Shown: positions 1-9,017, counted from the first letter of the stretch. The stretch is DNA of 64,000 bases from Nocardioides sp. InS609-2 (GCF_023208195.1 NZ_CP060034.1:3100001-3164000); one strand, 5' to 3'. A program made the numbers and translations. The notes: generated by a model not told the origin, from the letters alone.

Positions 1-1
1 C

Positions 2-415
2 TGGTCGGACGCCTACTACACCGACTTCACGCAGGGCGGCGAGGGCGGCACCCGCCCGATCGTGCTGTCCTACGACTCCTCGCCGGCCTTCACGATCTCC
101 AAGGACAAGAAGAGCTCGACGACCGCCGCGCTGCTCGACACGTGCTTCCGCTCCGTCGAGTACGCCGGCGTGCTGGCCGGTGCCGAGAACCCCGACGGCG
201 CCGAGGCGCTGATCGACTTCCTGCTCACCGACGAGGTGCAGGCGGCGCTGCCCGAGAGCATGTACGTCTTCCCGGTCTCCTCGACCGTCGAGCTGCCCAA
301 GGACTGGGCCGCCTTCGCCGAGCAGCCCACCGCGCCGTACGACGTCGACCCGGCCGAGATCGCAGCCAACCGCGAGTCGTGGCTGACCGAGTGGACCGAC
401 GTCACCACTCGCTGA
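2..415 (+). CDS. thiB: Thiamine-type ABC transporter substrate-binding protein, C-terminal part
   Basis: The gene enters from the left edge, so only its last 137 codons are visible. The segment RPIVLSYDSSPAF followed by a Cys-containing stretch (DTCFRSVEYAG) and a PESMYVFPV block matches the C-terminal lobe of ThiB-like periplasmic binding proteins, which deliver thiamine or its phosphates to a membrane permease. The stop codon lies one base before the start of the permease gene, and the ATPase follows, giving the thiBPQ order. Signal peptide and lipobox, expected for an actinobacterial binding lipoprotein, lie outside the window. A related ABC substrate such as iron or another cation is possible, because ligand residues cannot be checked here. 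Confidence 0.82.
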   Translation, partial: WSDAYYTDFTQGGEGGTRPIVLSYDSSPAFTISKDKKSSTTAALLDTCFRSVEYAGVLAGAENPDGAEALIDFLLTDEVQAALPESMYVFPVSSTVELPKDWAAFAEQPTAPYDVDPAEIAANRESWLTEWTDVTTR

Positions 416-416
416 C

Positions 417-2054
417 GTGACCCGTCGGCTGCTCACCCTCGCCGGGCTGGCGGCCCTGCCGCTGGCCGTGCTCGGCGTGTTCTTCGCGCTGCCGGTGGGC
501 GGCATGGTGGCGCGGGGGCTCTGGCCCGACGGCAACTTCGACCCGCAAGGACTCGTCGAGGTGCTGGGGCGGCCGCGGGTTCACCGGGTGCTGGGGTTCA
601 CGCTCTGGTCGGCGACCCTCGGCACGGTCTTGTCGGTGGCGGTCGGGTTGCCCGCGGCGTACGTCCTGCACCGTCTGGACCTGCCCGGACGACGCACCGT
701 GCGAGCCGCGTTGCTGGTGCCGTTCGTGCTGCCGACCGTGGTCGTCGGTGTCGCCTTCCGGCAGCTGCTGGGGGAGGGCGGACCGCTCGCGTTCCTCGGC
801 CTCGACGGCACGCCCGCGGCCATCATCGCGGGGCTGGTGTTCTTCAACGCAGCCGTCGTGATCCGCGCCGTCGGCGCGGCCTGGGAGTCGCTCGACGCCC
901 GTCCCGGGGAGGCCGCGGCGGCGCTGGGGGCGACGCCGTTCCAGGTGCTGCGCACGGTCACGCTGCCGGCGCTGCGACCGGCGATCGTCTCGTCGGCGAG
1001 CGTCGTCTTCCTGTTCTGCGCCACGGCCTTCGGCATCGTGCTGACCCTCGGCGGGGTGCGCTACAGCACGGTGGAGACCGAGATCTACCTGCTGACCACG
1101 ACTCTCTTCGACCTCCAGTCGGCGGCTGCGTTGTCGGTGCTGCAGCTGGTCGTCGTCACGGGGTTGCTGATCGTGACCGGCCGGCTGCGCGCCGTACCCG
1201 ACCCGACCGTGTCGCGACAGGCCCCGCGGCCGGGGCGGGTCTCGCGCCGCGACGCACCCGCCCTGGTCGCGACGGCCGTGCTGCTTGCGCTGGTGGCCGC
1301 GCCACTCGCCACCCTGCTCGCCGGCTCGCTGCGCGTCGACGGCGCGTGGAGCGTCGACAACTACCGGGCGCTGAGCACCACCGGCGAGGATCCGACGGTG
1401 CTGGTCTCGGTCGGCGAGGCACTGCTCATCTCCTTGCGCACCGCCGTCGACGCCACCTGGATCGCCCTGCTGCTCGGCCTCAGCGTGGCCCTCGTGGTGA
1501 CCCGGCGATCCCGGTCGCGCGGAGAACGACGGGTCCGGTCGCTGCTCGACGGTGTCTTCATGCTGCCGCTCGGGGTGTCGGCGGTGACGCTCGGCTTCGG
1601 CTTCCTGATCACCCTCGACCGGCCGCCGCTCGACCTACGCGACTCGCCGTTCCTGGTGCCGATCGCGCAAGCGCTGGTGGCGTTGCCGCTGGTGGTGCGC
1701 ACTCTCGTGCCGGTGCTCGCCGGCATCGACGACCGGCAGCGCCAGGCGGCCGCGTCGCTGGGTGCCGGGCCGCTGCGTGCGCTCTGGACCGTCGACGTGC
1801 CCGTGATCTGGAAGCCGCTGCTGGCCGCGAGTGGTTTCGCGTTCGCGGCGTCGCTGGGGGAGTTCGGCGCCACCGCGTTCCTTGCCCGCGACGACCATCC
1901 GACGTTGCCCGTGGTGATCTTCAAGCTGATCGGCCGGCCGGGCGAGATGAACTACGGCATGGCGCTGGCCGCCTCGGTGGTCCTCGCGACGACCACCGCG
2001 GTCTTGATGCTGGCCGTCGAACGGCTGCGGGTGCCGTCGATGGGAGCCTTCTGA
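417..2054 (+). CDS. thiP: ABC transporter permease, two fused permease domains (ThiP-like)
   Basis: A 545-residue integral membrane protein with about twelve hydrophobic segments in two homologous halves, the length and organisation of ThiP (about 536 aa in E. coli). Each half carries an EAA-type cytoplasmic loop: EAAAALGATPFQVLRTVTLP near residues 165-185 and RQAAASLGAGPLRALWTV near 440-458, which dock on the ATPase. It starts with GTG one base after the upstream stop, so translation is probably coupled. It would form the channel that moves thiamine captured by the binding protein. Fused iron-type permeases share this architecture, so the substrate rests on the upstream gene. Confidence 0.85.
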   Translation: MTRRLLTLAGLAALPLAVLGVFFALPVGGMVARGLWPDGNFDPQGLVEVLGRPRVHRVLGFTLWSATLGTVLSVAVGLPAAYVLHRLDLPGRRTVRAALLVPFVLPTVVVGVAFRQLLGEGGPLAFLGLDGTPAAIIAGLVFFNAAVVIRAVGAAWESLDARPGEAAAALGATPFQVLRTVTLPALRPAIVSSASVVFLFCATAFGIVLTLGGVRYSTVETEIYLLTTTLFDLQSAAALSVLQLVVVTGLLIVTGRLRAVPDPTVSRQAPRPGRVSRRDAPALVATAVLLALVAAPLATLLAGSLRVDGAWSVDNYRALSTTGEDPTVLVSVGEALLISLRTAVDATWIALLLGLSVALVVTRRSRSRGERRVRSLLDGVFMLPLGVSAVTLGFGFLITLDRPPLDLRDSPFLVPIAQALVALPLVVRTLVPVLAGIDDRQRQAAASLGAGPLRALWTVDVPVIWKPLLAASGFAFAASLGEFGATAFLARDDHPTLPVVIFKLIGRPGEMNYGMALAASVVLATTTAVLMLAVERLRVPSMGAF

Positions 2055-2055
2055 C

Positions 2056-3087
2056 ATGAGTGGCCATCCCCTGCCCGGTCTGCAGCTGCGGAGCGTCACC
2101 GTGCGGTACGACGACCTCGTCGCCGTCAGCGACGTGAGCCTCGACCTCCCGGCCGGCGAGGTGCTGGCGGTGCTCGGCCCGTCGGGTTGCGGCAAGTCGA
2201 CGCTGCTGCGCGCGGTGGCCGGCCTCGAGCCGGTGGCAGGCGGCTCGATCGCGTACGACGGCGCCGACCTGGCCGGCGTACCGACTCATCGCCGGGGGTT
2301 CGCGCTGATGTTCCAGGACGGCCAGCTCTTCGGCCACCTCAGCGTGGCCCGCAACGTCGGCTACGCACTGCGGCTGCGCCGTACTCCTCGTCTCGAGCTG
2401 GCCGCCCGGGTCGACGAGCTGCTCGAGCTCGTGGGCCTGGCCGGGTACGCCGAGCGGTTGCCGGCCACCCTCTCGGGCGGTGAGCGGCAACGCGTGGCGC
2501 TGGCCCGGGCGCTGGCGGTCGACCCGCGGCTGATCCTGCTCGACGAGCCGCTGTCGGCGCTCGACGCGACGCTTCGCGAACGGCTCGCGGCCGACCTCCG
2601 CGAGATCCTGCGCAAGGCCGGCACGACCGCCCTGATGGTCACCCACGACCACGACGAGGCGTTCGCCGTGGCCGACCGGATCGCCGTCATGCGCGCGGGC
2701 CGGCTCATCCAGGATGGCCCGATCAGCGACGTGTGGCAGCACCCGACCGACACCGACACCGCCTACTTCCTCGGCTACGCGACCGTGCTGGCCGGCGAGC
2801 CGGCCGACCGGATGGCGGTGGCGGCCGGGCTGCCGCCGGGGCAGGACGTCGCGCTGCGCCGGTCGGCCCTGGTGTTCGACGAGGCCGGGCCGGTCGACGG
2901 CGTCGTACTGTCCGCGCACGCGACGCCCGAGCAGCTGCGGCTCGTCGTGGAGGTCCCCGATCTCGGCCCCCTGCACGGGGTCGCGTCCCTCGGCAGTCAC
3001 GTCGCTCCCGGCGACGCGGTGCACCTGCGCATCGACCGGTCGCGGACCGCACCGGTGCCCCGCACTCGCGCTTCCGCGGCCCCCTAG
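2056..3087 (+). CDS. thiQ: ABC transporter ATP-binding protein (ThiQ-like)
   Basis: A 343-residue ABC ATPase with all core motifs: Walker A GPSGCGKST (about residue 38), Q-loop MFQDGQLFG, signature LSGGERQR (about 142), Walker B LILLDEPLSALD and the switch His in MVTHDHDE. About 110 residues after the nucleotide-binding domain resemble the regulatory or TOBE-like tails of importer ATPases. The ATG follows the permease stop by one base, completing a binding protein-permease-ATPase operon. It would power uptake on the cytoplasmic face. Its TAG stop doubles as the first bases of the -10 box of the next gene. Confidence 0.86.
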   Translation: MSGHPLPGLQLRSVTVRYDDLVAVSDVSLDLPAGEVLAVLGPSGCGKSTLLRAVAGLEPVAGGSIAYDGADLAGVPTHRRGFALMFQDGQLFGHLSVARNVGYALRLRRTPRLELAARVDELLELVGLAGYAERLPATLSGGERQRVALARALAVDPRLILLDEPLSALDATLRERLAADLREILRKAGTTALMVTHDHDEAFAVADRIAVMRAGRLIQDGPISDVWQHPTDTDTAYFLGYATVLAGEPADRMAVAAGLPPGQDVALRRSALVFDEAGPVDGVVLSAHATPEQLRLVVEVPDLGPLHGVASLGSHVAPGDAVHLRIDRSRTAPVPRTRASAAP

Positions 3088-3090
3088 ACT
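3085..3090 (+). promoter_or_regulatory. Leaderless -10 box (TAGACT)
   Basis: TAGACT fits the actinobacterial -10 pattern TANNNT and lies exactly 7 nt before the GTG at 3098, so transcription would begin at or next to the start codon. No Shine-Dalgarno sequence is visible. The box overlaps the stop codon of the upstream ATPase gene. Confidence 0.55.
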
Positions 3091-3097
3091 GGCGCCC

Positions 3098-4144
3098 GTG
3101 TATCGCCGTGCCTATGTACTCCTCATCGGCATTGCCGCGACCATGGGCGCGCTCGCGGTCATCACCGCCGTCTCGATCGACCGGCCGCTGCTCGACCCGG
3201 AAGGCTTCCTGGGCCCGGCCTTCCTGAGGCTGCCGATGCTGCTGCTCGGCGCGTTCCTGCTCGACGTGCTGCCGCGCACCGTGTGGCTCTCGCGGATGAA
3301 CCCGACCGCGATCCCGGGCCTGGTCCGTGAGCGGGTGAGGTTCCACTGGACCCGTGAGCGGCTGACGCTGATGGTCCTGGGCGTCTCGTGCTTCTACGTC
3401 ACCTACGTCAGCTACCGCAACCTCAAGTCGTACCTGCCGTTCGTGATGGGCGAGAAGAAGTACGACCGCGAGCTCCACCTCGTCGACCGTGCGCTGTTCT
3501 TCGGGCACGAGCCGGCCGCTGTGCTGCACGCGATGTTCGGCGAGGGCTTCTCCGCGCACATCCTCTCGACCGTCTACCTGTGGTTCCTGCCGCTGGTGCC
3601 GCTGGCGCTCACGGCCTGGCTGATCTGGTCGCGCAACATCACGTTCGGCTACTGGTTCGCGACGTCGCAGTGCATCGCCTGGGCCCTCGGCACGGCGTCC
3701 TACTACGCACTGCCGACCCTCGGCCCGGGCTTCCGCTACCCGTGGCTCTACGGCGACCTTCCCGAGACCGGGTCGTCGACGTTGATGGAGGGTCTGTTCT
3801 ACGGGCGAAATGGCGTGATCCACGGCGACCTCGAGCGCGCCGTCCAGTCGGTGGCCGGCTTCGCCAGCCTGCACACGGCGATCACTCTGCTCGTCGCGCT
3901 GATGGTCCACTACACGCTGCGCAGCAAGGTGCTGAAGTGGATCTTCTGGGTGAACTTCGGCTTCACGGTTGTCGCCACCCTCTACTTCGGCTGGCACTAC
4001 GTCGCCGACGACATCGCGGGCCTAGTCATCGCCCTGATCGCGTTCTACGTCGGCGGCATCGCCTCCGGCCAGAAGTTCGACCGGCACGGGCTCGCGTCGC
4101 ATCCGACGTCGACCACCTCTGCCGTGCCCGTCGACGTCGACTGA
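3098..4144 (+). CDS. PAP2-family (phosphatidic acid phosphatase type 2) membrane protein
   Basis: A 348-residue polytopic protein. The C-terminal part has the PAP2 phosphatase signature: SLHTA (about residue 259) for the S-x-H motif and WHYVADDIAG (about 298) for the H-x-x-x-D motif, each in a membrane context. The spacing suits the Aur1/inositolphosphotransferase-like branch of PAP2, which acts on lipid phosphates or transfers phospho-head-groups at the membrane. The GTG start is chosen because the reading frame upstream is only read-through into the ATPase gene and because a TANNNT box sits 7 nt away. It appears monocistronic, with a hairpin just after the stop. The exact lipid substrate cannot be assigned. 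Confidence 0.75.
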   Translation: MYRRAYVLLIGIAATMGALAVITAVSIDRPLLDPEGFLGPAFLRLPMLLLGAFLLDVLPRTVWLSRMNPTAIPGLVRERVRFHWTRERLTLMVLGVSCFYVTYVSYRNLKSYLPFVMGEKKYDRELHLVDRALFFGHEPAAVLHAMFGEGFSAHILSTVYLWFLPLVPLALTAWLIWSRNITFGYWFATSQCIAWALGTASYYALPTLGPGFRYPWLYGDLPETGSSTLMEGLFYGRNGVIHGDLERAVQSVAGFASLHTAITLLVALMVHYTLRSKVLKWIFWVNFGFTVVATLYFGWHYVADDIAGLVIALIAFYVGGIASGQKFDRHGLASHPTSTTSAVPVDVD

Positions 4145-4166
4145 CGCGCCGTACTGGTCGCTCGCA

Positions 4167-4192
4167 GTGATACCCGGCTGACCGGGTGTCAC
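4167..4192 (+). terminator. Hairpin terminator after the PAP2 gene
   Basis: An 11-bp stem (GTGATACCCGG with CCGGGTGTCAC, one G-T wobble) closes a CTGA loop 22 bases after the stop codon. The T-rich tract after it is weak, as is common in high-GC actinobacteria. Confidence 0.55.
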
Positions 4193-4420
4193 GTCGGTTT
4201 GGCGTCGTTGCAACGCACTCGAGGCGTGAGAAACGACCCCGAAGCTCGGCGAACCAGCGAATTACAACGCTGTAGTTCGTCAAGTCGACACGCCGTGCAC
4301 AGGTGGGAAAATTGGGAAAGTTGTTTCTTTTGTGACTGGTGAGCACTAGCGTGCTCGAAGTGCCCTGGGGGATTGGGAAGTCCGCCGGGGCACGGTGATG
4401 ACTCGAACAAGGGGAAGAAC
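4193..4420 (+). promoter_or_regulatory. Long leader of the wall-hydrolase gene
   Basis: About 230 bases without a gene, locally AT-richer (around 4300-4335), ending in the AAGGGGAAG ribosome-binding site of the NlpC/P60 gene. A TAGCGT hexamer at 4347-4352 could be a -10 box, which would leave a 5' leader of about 65 nt. No recognised riboswitch consensus was found. Confidence 0.35.
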
Positions 4421-5929
4421 ATGCGACACGTCAGTGTCCGATCGTGGGGCGTCGCCGCCACACTGAGCCTGGTGCTCGTCGGCGGCGTCACCTCGGCCTC
4501 CGCGGCCGACGACTCCACGTCCGGCGACACATCGGGTGACAGCGCGGGTGACACCGTGCCCACCGAACAGGACATCGCCGACGCGCAGGCGGCGGCGAGC
4601 GACAAGGCTCGCGACGTCTCGTCCGTGCGCTCCGACCTCGTGCTCGCCAACCAGCGCCTCGACGACTCCGCGATCGAGGCCGCGATGGCCGCCGAGTCCT
4701 ACAACGGTGCCCTCTGGCGTCTCGACCAGGCCCGTGAGGCAGCCAGGGCCGCCGACCGGCACGCCGACGCCGCGAGCGCCGACGTACAACGTCAGCGTGA
4801 GGTGTACGGCGCCGCGCTGGTCCGCTCCTACGAGCTCGCCCCCGGCGTGACCGGCCTCTCGGCGATGGTCGGGGCCGACGGCATCCAGGGCGTCATCGAG
4901 CGCGGGGCCACGATGGCCAACGCCGAGGACGCGCTCGACGGGCGCTACGACCAGTTCCGTGCGGCAGCCACGCTCGCCGACGTCGCCAGGGACCAGGCCA
5001 CCGAGGCCCGTGCCGAAGCGGCCGACCTCGAACGCGAAGCCCGCGCGGCCCGCGACGCCGCCCAGTCGGCTGCCGACGCCGCGCTCGCGCAGTCGCAGTC
5101 GATCGCCGTTGAGAAGACCCAGCTCATCTCCGAGCTCGCCGACCTGCAGGGCATCAGCGTCGACCTGGCCCAGAAGCGGCAGACCGCTCTCGAGGAGGCC
5201 GCCGCTGAAGCCGCGGCTGCTGCCGCAGCAAAGGCGGCGGAGGAAGCGGCCGCGAAGGCCGCAGCCGAGGAAGCGGCCGCGAAGGCTGCTGCCGAGTCCG
5301 CCAAGAAGGCCGCGGACAAGCAGGCCGCCGACGCAGCGAAGAAGGCGGCCGACGAGGCCGCGAAGAAGGCCGCGGAGGACGCTGCCAAGAAGGCGGCGGA
5401 GGACGCTGCCAAGAAGACCCCCAAGCCGACGCCGACGCCGACCCCCAAGCCGACGCCGACGCCGACGCCTACGCCGACGCCGACGCCGACGCCTACGCCG
5501 ACTCCGACGCCGACCCCCACTCCCACGCCGACTCCGACTCCGACGCCCCCGCCTCCGGCAGCCACCGGCAACGCCGGTGCCGCCATCGCCTTCGCGGCCG
5601 CCCAGATCGGTGACCCCTACAAGTGGGGTGCGACCGGGCCGAACGCCTGGGACTGCTCGGGTCTCACGATGGGTGCGTGGCAGGCCGGCGGCATCTCGTT
5701 GCCGCACTACAGCGTCGCGCAGTACTCCGCCTCCTCGCCGGTCGCCTCAACCGGTCTGCAGGCGGGAGACCTGGTGTTCTGGGGCTCTTCGAGCAGCCCG
5801 TCGTCGATCTACCACGTCGCCCTCTACGTCGGTGGCGGCCAGATGATCCACGCACCGCGCACCGGCCGCCCGGTGGTCCAGGAGTCGATGTACTCCTGGC
5901 GGGCGCCGAACTTCTTCGCCCGTCCCTGA
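4421..5929 (+). CDS. Secreted NlpC/P60 peptidoglycan endopeptidase with coiled coil and Thr-Pro linker
   Basis: A 502-residue exported cell-wall hydrolase. Residues 1-28 form a signal peptide with an A-S-A type cleavage region. Residues about 45-330 are Ala/Glu/Lys-rich coiled coil, with repeated KAAEEAAAK-like blocks. Residues about 333-379 are a Thr-Pro linker, then an NlpC/P60 domain with Cys412 in WDCSGL, His465 in YHVALY and His477. Such enzymes cleave stem peptides of peptidoglycan during growth or division, and the coiled coil resembles the N-terminal part of RipA-type proteins. The ATG is preferred over a start 48 bases earlier because it directly follows an AAGGGGAAG site and begins the signal peptide. 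Confidence 0.85.
   Translation: MRHVSVRSWGVAATLSLVLVGGVTSASAADDSTSGDTSGDSAGDTVPTEQDIADAQAAASDKARDVSSVRSDLVLANQRLDDSAIEAAMAAESYNGALWRLDQAREAARAADRHADAASADVQRQREVYGAALVRSYELAPGVTGLSAMVGADGIQGVIERGATMANAEDALDGRYDQFRAAATLADVARDQATEARAEAADLEREARAARDAAQSAADAALAQSQSIAVEKTQLISELADLQGISVDLAQKRQTALEEAAAEAAAAAAAKAAEEAAAKAAAEEAAAKAAAESAKKAADKQAADAAKKAADEAAKKAAEDAAKKAAEDAAKKTPKPTPTPTPKPTPTPTPTPTPTPTPTPTPTPTPTPTPTPTPTPPPPAATGNAGAAIAFAAAQIGDPYKWGATGPNAWDCSGLTMGAWQAGGISLPHYSVAQYSASSPVASTGLQAGDLVFWGSSSSPSSIYHVALYVGGGQMIHAPRTGRPVVQESMYSWRAPNFFARP
5417..5557 (+). repeat. In-frame Thr-Pro (Lys-Pro) codon repeat
   Basis: About 47 codons, mostly alternating ACG/ACT/ACC and CCG/CCC, encode a (TP)n linker with a few KP units inside the wall hydrolase. 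The repeat is coding and low-complexity. It is a likely hotspot for length variation by slippage. Confidence 0.9.
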
Positions 5930-5946
5930 CGGCCGCCTTCTTCGTT

Positions 5947-6007
5947 GGTCGAGTAGCCGCGAGGAACGAGCGGCGTATCGAGACCTGATCGCTGGCGCTA
6001 CTCGACC
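5947..6007. repeat. Dispersed palindromic repeat GGTCGAGTAGC ... GCTACTCGACC
   Basis: Perfect 11-bp inverted arms (5947-5957 and 5997-6007) enclose a sequence ending AGCGGCGTATCGAGACC. This pattern is familiar from intergenic palindromic repeats scattered through Nocardioides genomes. It lies between two convergent genes, so it may serve as a two-way terminator. The right arm supplies the last codons and the TAG stop of the sulfotransferase gene. Confidence 0.65.
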
Positions 6008-6882
6008 GACGAGGAAGCGGGAGTGGGGGGCGCGACCTTGGTCGCGAACCGCTCGGCGAGTACGCCGGGCTCCAGGTCGCCGGCGAGGATCCGGCTCGTC
6101 GGCCAGGCCGACGTGTCGATGCCCGACAGCTTGCCGAAAAGCACCAGGTCCTCGGCGTACAACGACGCGAGTCCGCTGATCTCGTCAGCGGTGGGGGCGG
6201 TGCCGCTGACCAGCTCGGCGCCGGCGTAGCGGTTGCGCAGCGGCGGCCGCTGGTCGAAGCGCGGCAGGTCGAGGAAGTCGGTGACGCTGTCGACGGTGTC
6301 GTCGTACTCGCGCAGCAGGGTGCGGAACTCCAGCAGTAGCCACTGCTCTCGCGGGAAGATGCTGAACCCGCGCTCGAGCTGCGCGCCGTAGAAGCCGCGC
6401 GCGACGCCCGAGAGGTGCTTGTACCGCATCGCCGACACATCGTCCGGGATCGAGGAAGGCAGCGTGGTGGGCCGGAACTCGGTGATGAAGCCCGACCAGT
6501 CGGGCCAGTCGGGGTGCCGGGTGCGGAGCATCGTCCAGTGCGAGAAGAGCCGCTCGATCGGGTCGCGGAACACCGCGATCAGCGGCATGTCCGGCTTGTA
6601 GGCGCGCATCCGCTCGAGCGCGCCCGGCCACATGATGTAGACCGGCGTCGAGTCGCCGACCATCGAGTGCACTGCCGAGCGCTTCGGCGCGGTGTAGTCG
6701 GCCTCGTAGTCGGGGGCGGACCAGTCGTAGCCCTCGTCGTTGAAGAAGTGCGCTTCCTTGCGCGGCGGCCGGCACACCAGGCGGTGCTGGCTGATGGTTC
6801 CGGAGAGGGTGGAGGTGCCCGACTTCTGGCAGCCGACGATGGAGAAGTTGTAGCCGAGGCGGCCGTACGACGCGTCGTTCAC
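5998..6882 (-). CDS. Sulfotransferase-family protein
   Basis: A 294-residue protein with the two PAPS-binding elements of sulfotransferases: the 5'-phosphosulfate loop GCQKSGTSTL near residue 18 and the 3'-phosphate motif VFRDPIERLFSHW near residue 105. It would transfer sulfate from PAPS to a carbohydrate or lipid acceptor that cannot be named from sequence. It starts with GTG and has GGGAG close upstream. The C-terminal Ser-Val-Glu-stop is encoded by an arm of the dispersed palindrome at 5947-6007, suggesting that insertion of the repeat redefined the end. A second sulfotransferase-like gene lies at 25365. Confidence 0.75.
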   Translation of the reverse strand: MNDASYGRLGYNFSIVGCQKSGTSTLSGTISQHRLVCRPPRKEAHFFNDEGYDWSAPDYEADYTAPKRSAVHSMVGDSTPVYIMWPGALERMRAYKPDMPLIAVFRDPIERLFSHWTMLRTRHPDWPDWSGFITEFRPTTLPSSIPDDVSAMRYKHLSGVARGFYGAQLERGFSIFPREQWLLLEFRTLLREYDDTVDSVTDFLDLPRFDQRPPLRNRYAGAELVSGTAPTADEISGLASLYAEDLVLFGKLSGIDTSAWPTSRILAGDLEPGVLAERFATKVAPPTPASSSVE

Positions 6883-6946
6883 AGCTCCCGTTCACCCACT
6901 TCTCGATCGGTCTCTCCGGTCCCGTTCCGCGGAGTCGCGCCGAGAG

Positions 6947-6952
6947 TACCGT
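6947..6952 (+). promoter_or_regulatory. Leaderless -10 box (TACCGT)
   Basis: TACCGT sits 7 nt before the ATG at 6960. This spacing favours that ATG over the in-frame GTG at 6951, which overlaps the box itself. Confidence 0.55.
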
Positions 6953-6959
6953 GACCGCC

Positions 6960-9017
6960 ATGTCATCCCACGTCGACGCGAAGGACCTCCCCACCGAGCT
7001 CTCACCGTCACCCGCCGACGACCAGCCGGCCGAGACCAGCGACGAGACGACCCCCACCGAGAAGGGCTACCGCCAGCCCGAGATCGACGTGGTCGCGCTG
7101 ACCGGTGTGCTCGACGGGAAGTACGCCGAGGTGCGGGCGCTCGTGCGCGACAACCTCGTTGCCCACGCGGCGATCCTCGAGGACGCCGAGACGATGACCC
7201 GCGAGGACTTCCGTGACCGGGTGCGCGACGTCGTCGTCGAGATGGCCGGCACCGGCCAGACCGGCATGGGCTTCCCCGCGGAGTACGGCGGCGGCGCCGA
7301 CATCGGCGCGTCCGTGGCCGCCTTCGAGACCCTGGCGATGGGAGACCTCTCGGTGCTGGTCAAGGTGGGCGTGCAGTTCGGCCTCTTCGGCGGCGCGATC
7401 CTCCAGCTCGGCACGAAGCCGCACCACGACGCCTATCTCGAGGACCTGATCACCGGCCGCCTGATGGGCTGCTTCGCGATGACCGAGACCGGCCACGGCT
7501 CCAACGTGCAGGCCCTCGGCACCGTCGCGACGTACGACGCGGCGACACAGGAGTTCGTCATCACGACCTCCGACGACTCGGCCCGCAAGGACTACATCGG
7601 CAACGCCGCCCGGCACGCCGCTTCGGCCGTCGTCTTCGCGCAGCTCGACATCGAGGGTGAGGGCCGCGGCGTGCACGCGTTCGTCGTACCGATCCGCGTC
7701 GACGGCGAACCCGCTCCCGGCGTACGCATCGAGGACTGTGGCATCAAGTTGGGCCTCGGCGGAGTCGACAACGGCCGGCTCTGGTTCGACGGGGTGCGCG
7801 TCCCGCGCGGCAGCCTGCTCAACCGCTTCGCGGACGTCACGCCCGAAGGTCGCTACGAGTCGTCGATCGACAACCCCAACCGCCGCTTCTTCACGATGCT
7901 CGGCACCCTCGTGCAGGGCCGGGTGTGTGTCGGCGGCGCGGGCATCAACGCCTCAAAGGTAGCGCTGGCGATCGCCATCAAGTATGCCGTCCGGCGCCGG
8001 CAGTTCGAGGCGACCGACCCGCCCATGGAGGACCTCCTCCTCGACTACGGCATGCACCAGCGCCGGCTGTTCCCCCTGCTGGCCCGCACGTATGCCCTGC
8101 ACTTCGCGCAGGAGGTCGTCGCGTCCCAGCTGCACGACGTGCTCTCCGGCACCACCACGGAGGAGCACGCGAGGCGCGAGCTCGAGTCGCGCGCGGCAGG
8201 CACCAAGGCCCTCGGCACCTGGCACGCCACCCGCACGATCCAGGAGTGCCGCGAGGCCTGCGGCGGTGCGGGCTACCTCTCGATCAACCGGTTCGCCGCG
8301 CTCAAGGCCGACACCGACGTCTTCACGACGTTCGAGGGCGACAACCACGTGCTGCTGCAGCTGGTGGCGAAGGGCTTGCTCACCGACTACAGCAGCGACT
8401 TCTCCGACCTCGACCAGTTCGGCATGGTGCGCTTCGTCGCCGGCCTCGCGGTAGGGACGGTGCTGGAGAAGACGGCCGTGCACAAGCTGGTGGAGCGCAT
8501 CAAGGACGTGCTGCCCGGTGGCGACACCTGGGACCAGGAGGCCGGCCTGTTCGACCCCGACTACCAGCTGGCGATGCTGCGCTTCCGCGAGGAGCACATG
8601 CTCGGCGGCGTCGCCCGTCGCCTCAAGCGCGGCATCGACAACAACATGAACCCGGGCGAGGTCTTCTCACTCGTGCAGGACCACGTCATAGCCGCAGCCC
8701 GCGCCCACGTCGAACGGCTAGTGCTGGAGGCGTTCGTCGCAAAGGTCGGCACCCTCGATGACAATGACAACAAGGTCGCGCTCAACCTGCTGTGCGACCT
8801 GTTCGCACTGACCACGATCGAGGCCGACCGAGCGTGGTTCATGGAGCACGGCCGGCTCACGACCCAGCGGTCGAAGGCGATCAGCCGTGAGATCAACCGA
8901 CTCTGCCGGAAGGTCCGCCCGCTCGCCGTCGACCTCGTCGATGCGTTCGGTGTGCCCGAGGAGATGCTGCGCTCGCCCGAGCTGATGAGCTGGGGCTCTG
9001 GCTCGGCGGTCGAGTAG
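6960..9017 (+). CDS. Acyl-CoA dehydrogenase / oxidase family flavoprotein
   Basis: A 685-residue FAD enzyme of the acyl-CoA oxidase (ACOX)-like branch, longer than the roughly 380-aa mitochondrial-type dehydrogenases. After an acidic N-terminal tail (residues 1-40) come the helical and beta domains with CFAMTETGHGSNV near residue 178, then the C-terminal helical domain with CGGAGYL and TFEGDN, where the Glu corresponds to the catalytic base. It would introduce a trans-2 double bond into acyl-CoA in fatty-acid oxidation. Electron acceptor (oxygen or ETF) cannot be decided from sequence. The terminal Val-Glu-TAG comes from a GGTCGAGTAGCC repeat fragment. Confidence 0.82.
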   Translation: MSSHVDAKDLPTELSPSPADDQPAETSDETTPTEKGYRQPEIDVVALTGVLDGKYAEVRALVRDNLVAHAAILEDAETMTREDFRDRVRDVVVEMAGTGQTGMGFPAEYGGGADIGASVAAFETLAMGDLSVLVKVGVQFGLFGGAILQLGTKPHHDAYLEDLITGRLMGCFAMTETGHGSNVQALGTVATYDAATQEFVITTSDDSARKDYIGNAARHAASAVVFAQLDIEGEGRGVHAFVVPIRVDGEPAPGVRIEDCGIKLGLGGVDNGRLWFDGVRVPRGSLLNRFADVTPEGRYESSIDNPNRRFFTMLGTLVQGRVCVGGAGINASKVALAIAIKYAVRRRQFEATDPPMEDLLLDYGMHQRRLFPLLARTYALHFAQEVVASQLHDVLSGTTTEEHARRELESRAAGTKALGTWHATRTIQECREACGGAGYLSINRFAALKADTDVFTTFEGDNHVLLQLVAKGLLTDYSSDFSDLDQFGMVRFVAGLAVGTVLEKTAVHKLVERIKDVLPGGDTWDQEAGLFDPDYQLAMLRFREEHMLGGVARRLKRGIDNNMNPGEVFSLVQDHVIAAARAHVERLVLEAFVAKVGTLDDNDNKVALNLLCDLFALTTIEADRAWFMEHGRLTTQRSKAISREINRLCRKVRPLAVDLVDAFGVPEEMLRSPELMSWGSGSAVE

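Noticed and set aside
4193..4420. Cyclic di-AMP (ydaO-type) riboswitch before the wall-hydrolase gene
   Set aside because: Such riboswitches often precede actinobacterial wall hydrolases and disA is in the window, but the conserved GGGGGA and C-C-G-A-A blocks could not be found in order.
5417..5557. CRISPR-like array
   Set aside because: The short repeated units are in-frame Thr-Pro codons without spacers.
4346..5707. Gly/Arg-rich minus-strand protein opposite the wall-hydrolase gene
   Set aside because: It is the mirror of the Ala/Lys/Thr-Pro-rich coding strand. The plus strand carries a signal peptide and an NlpC domain.
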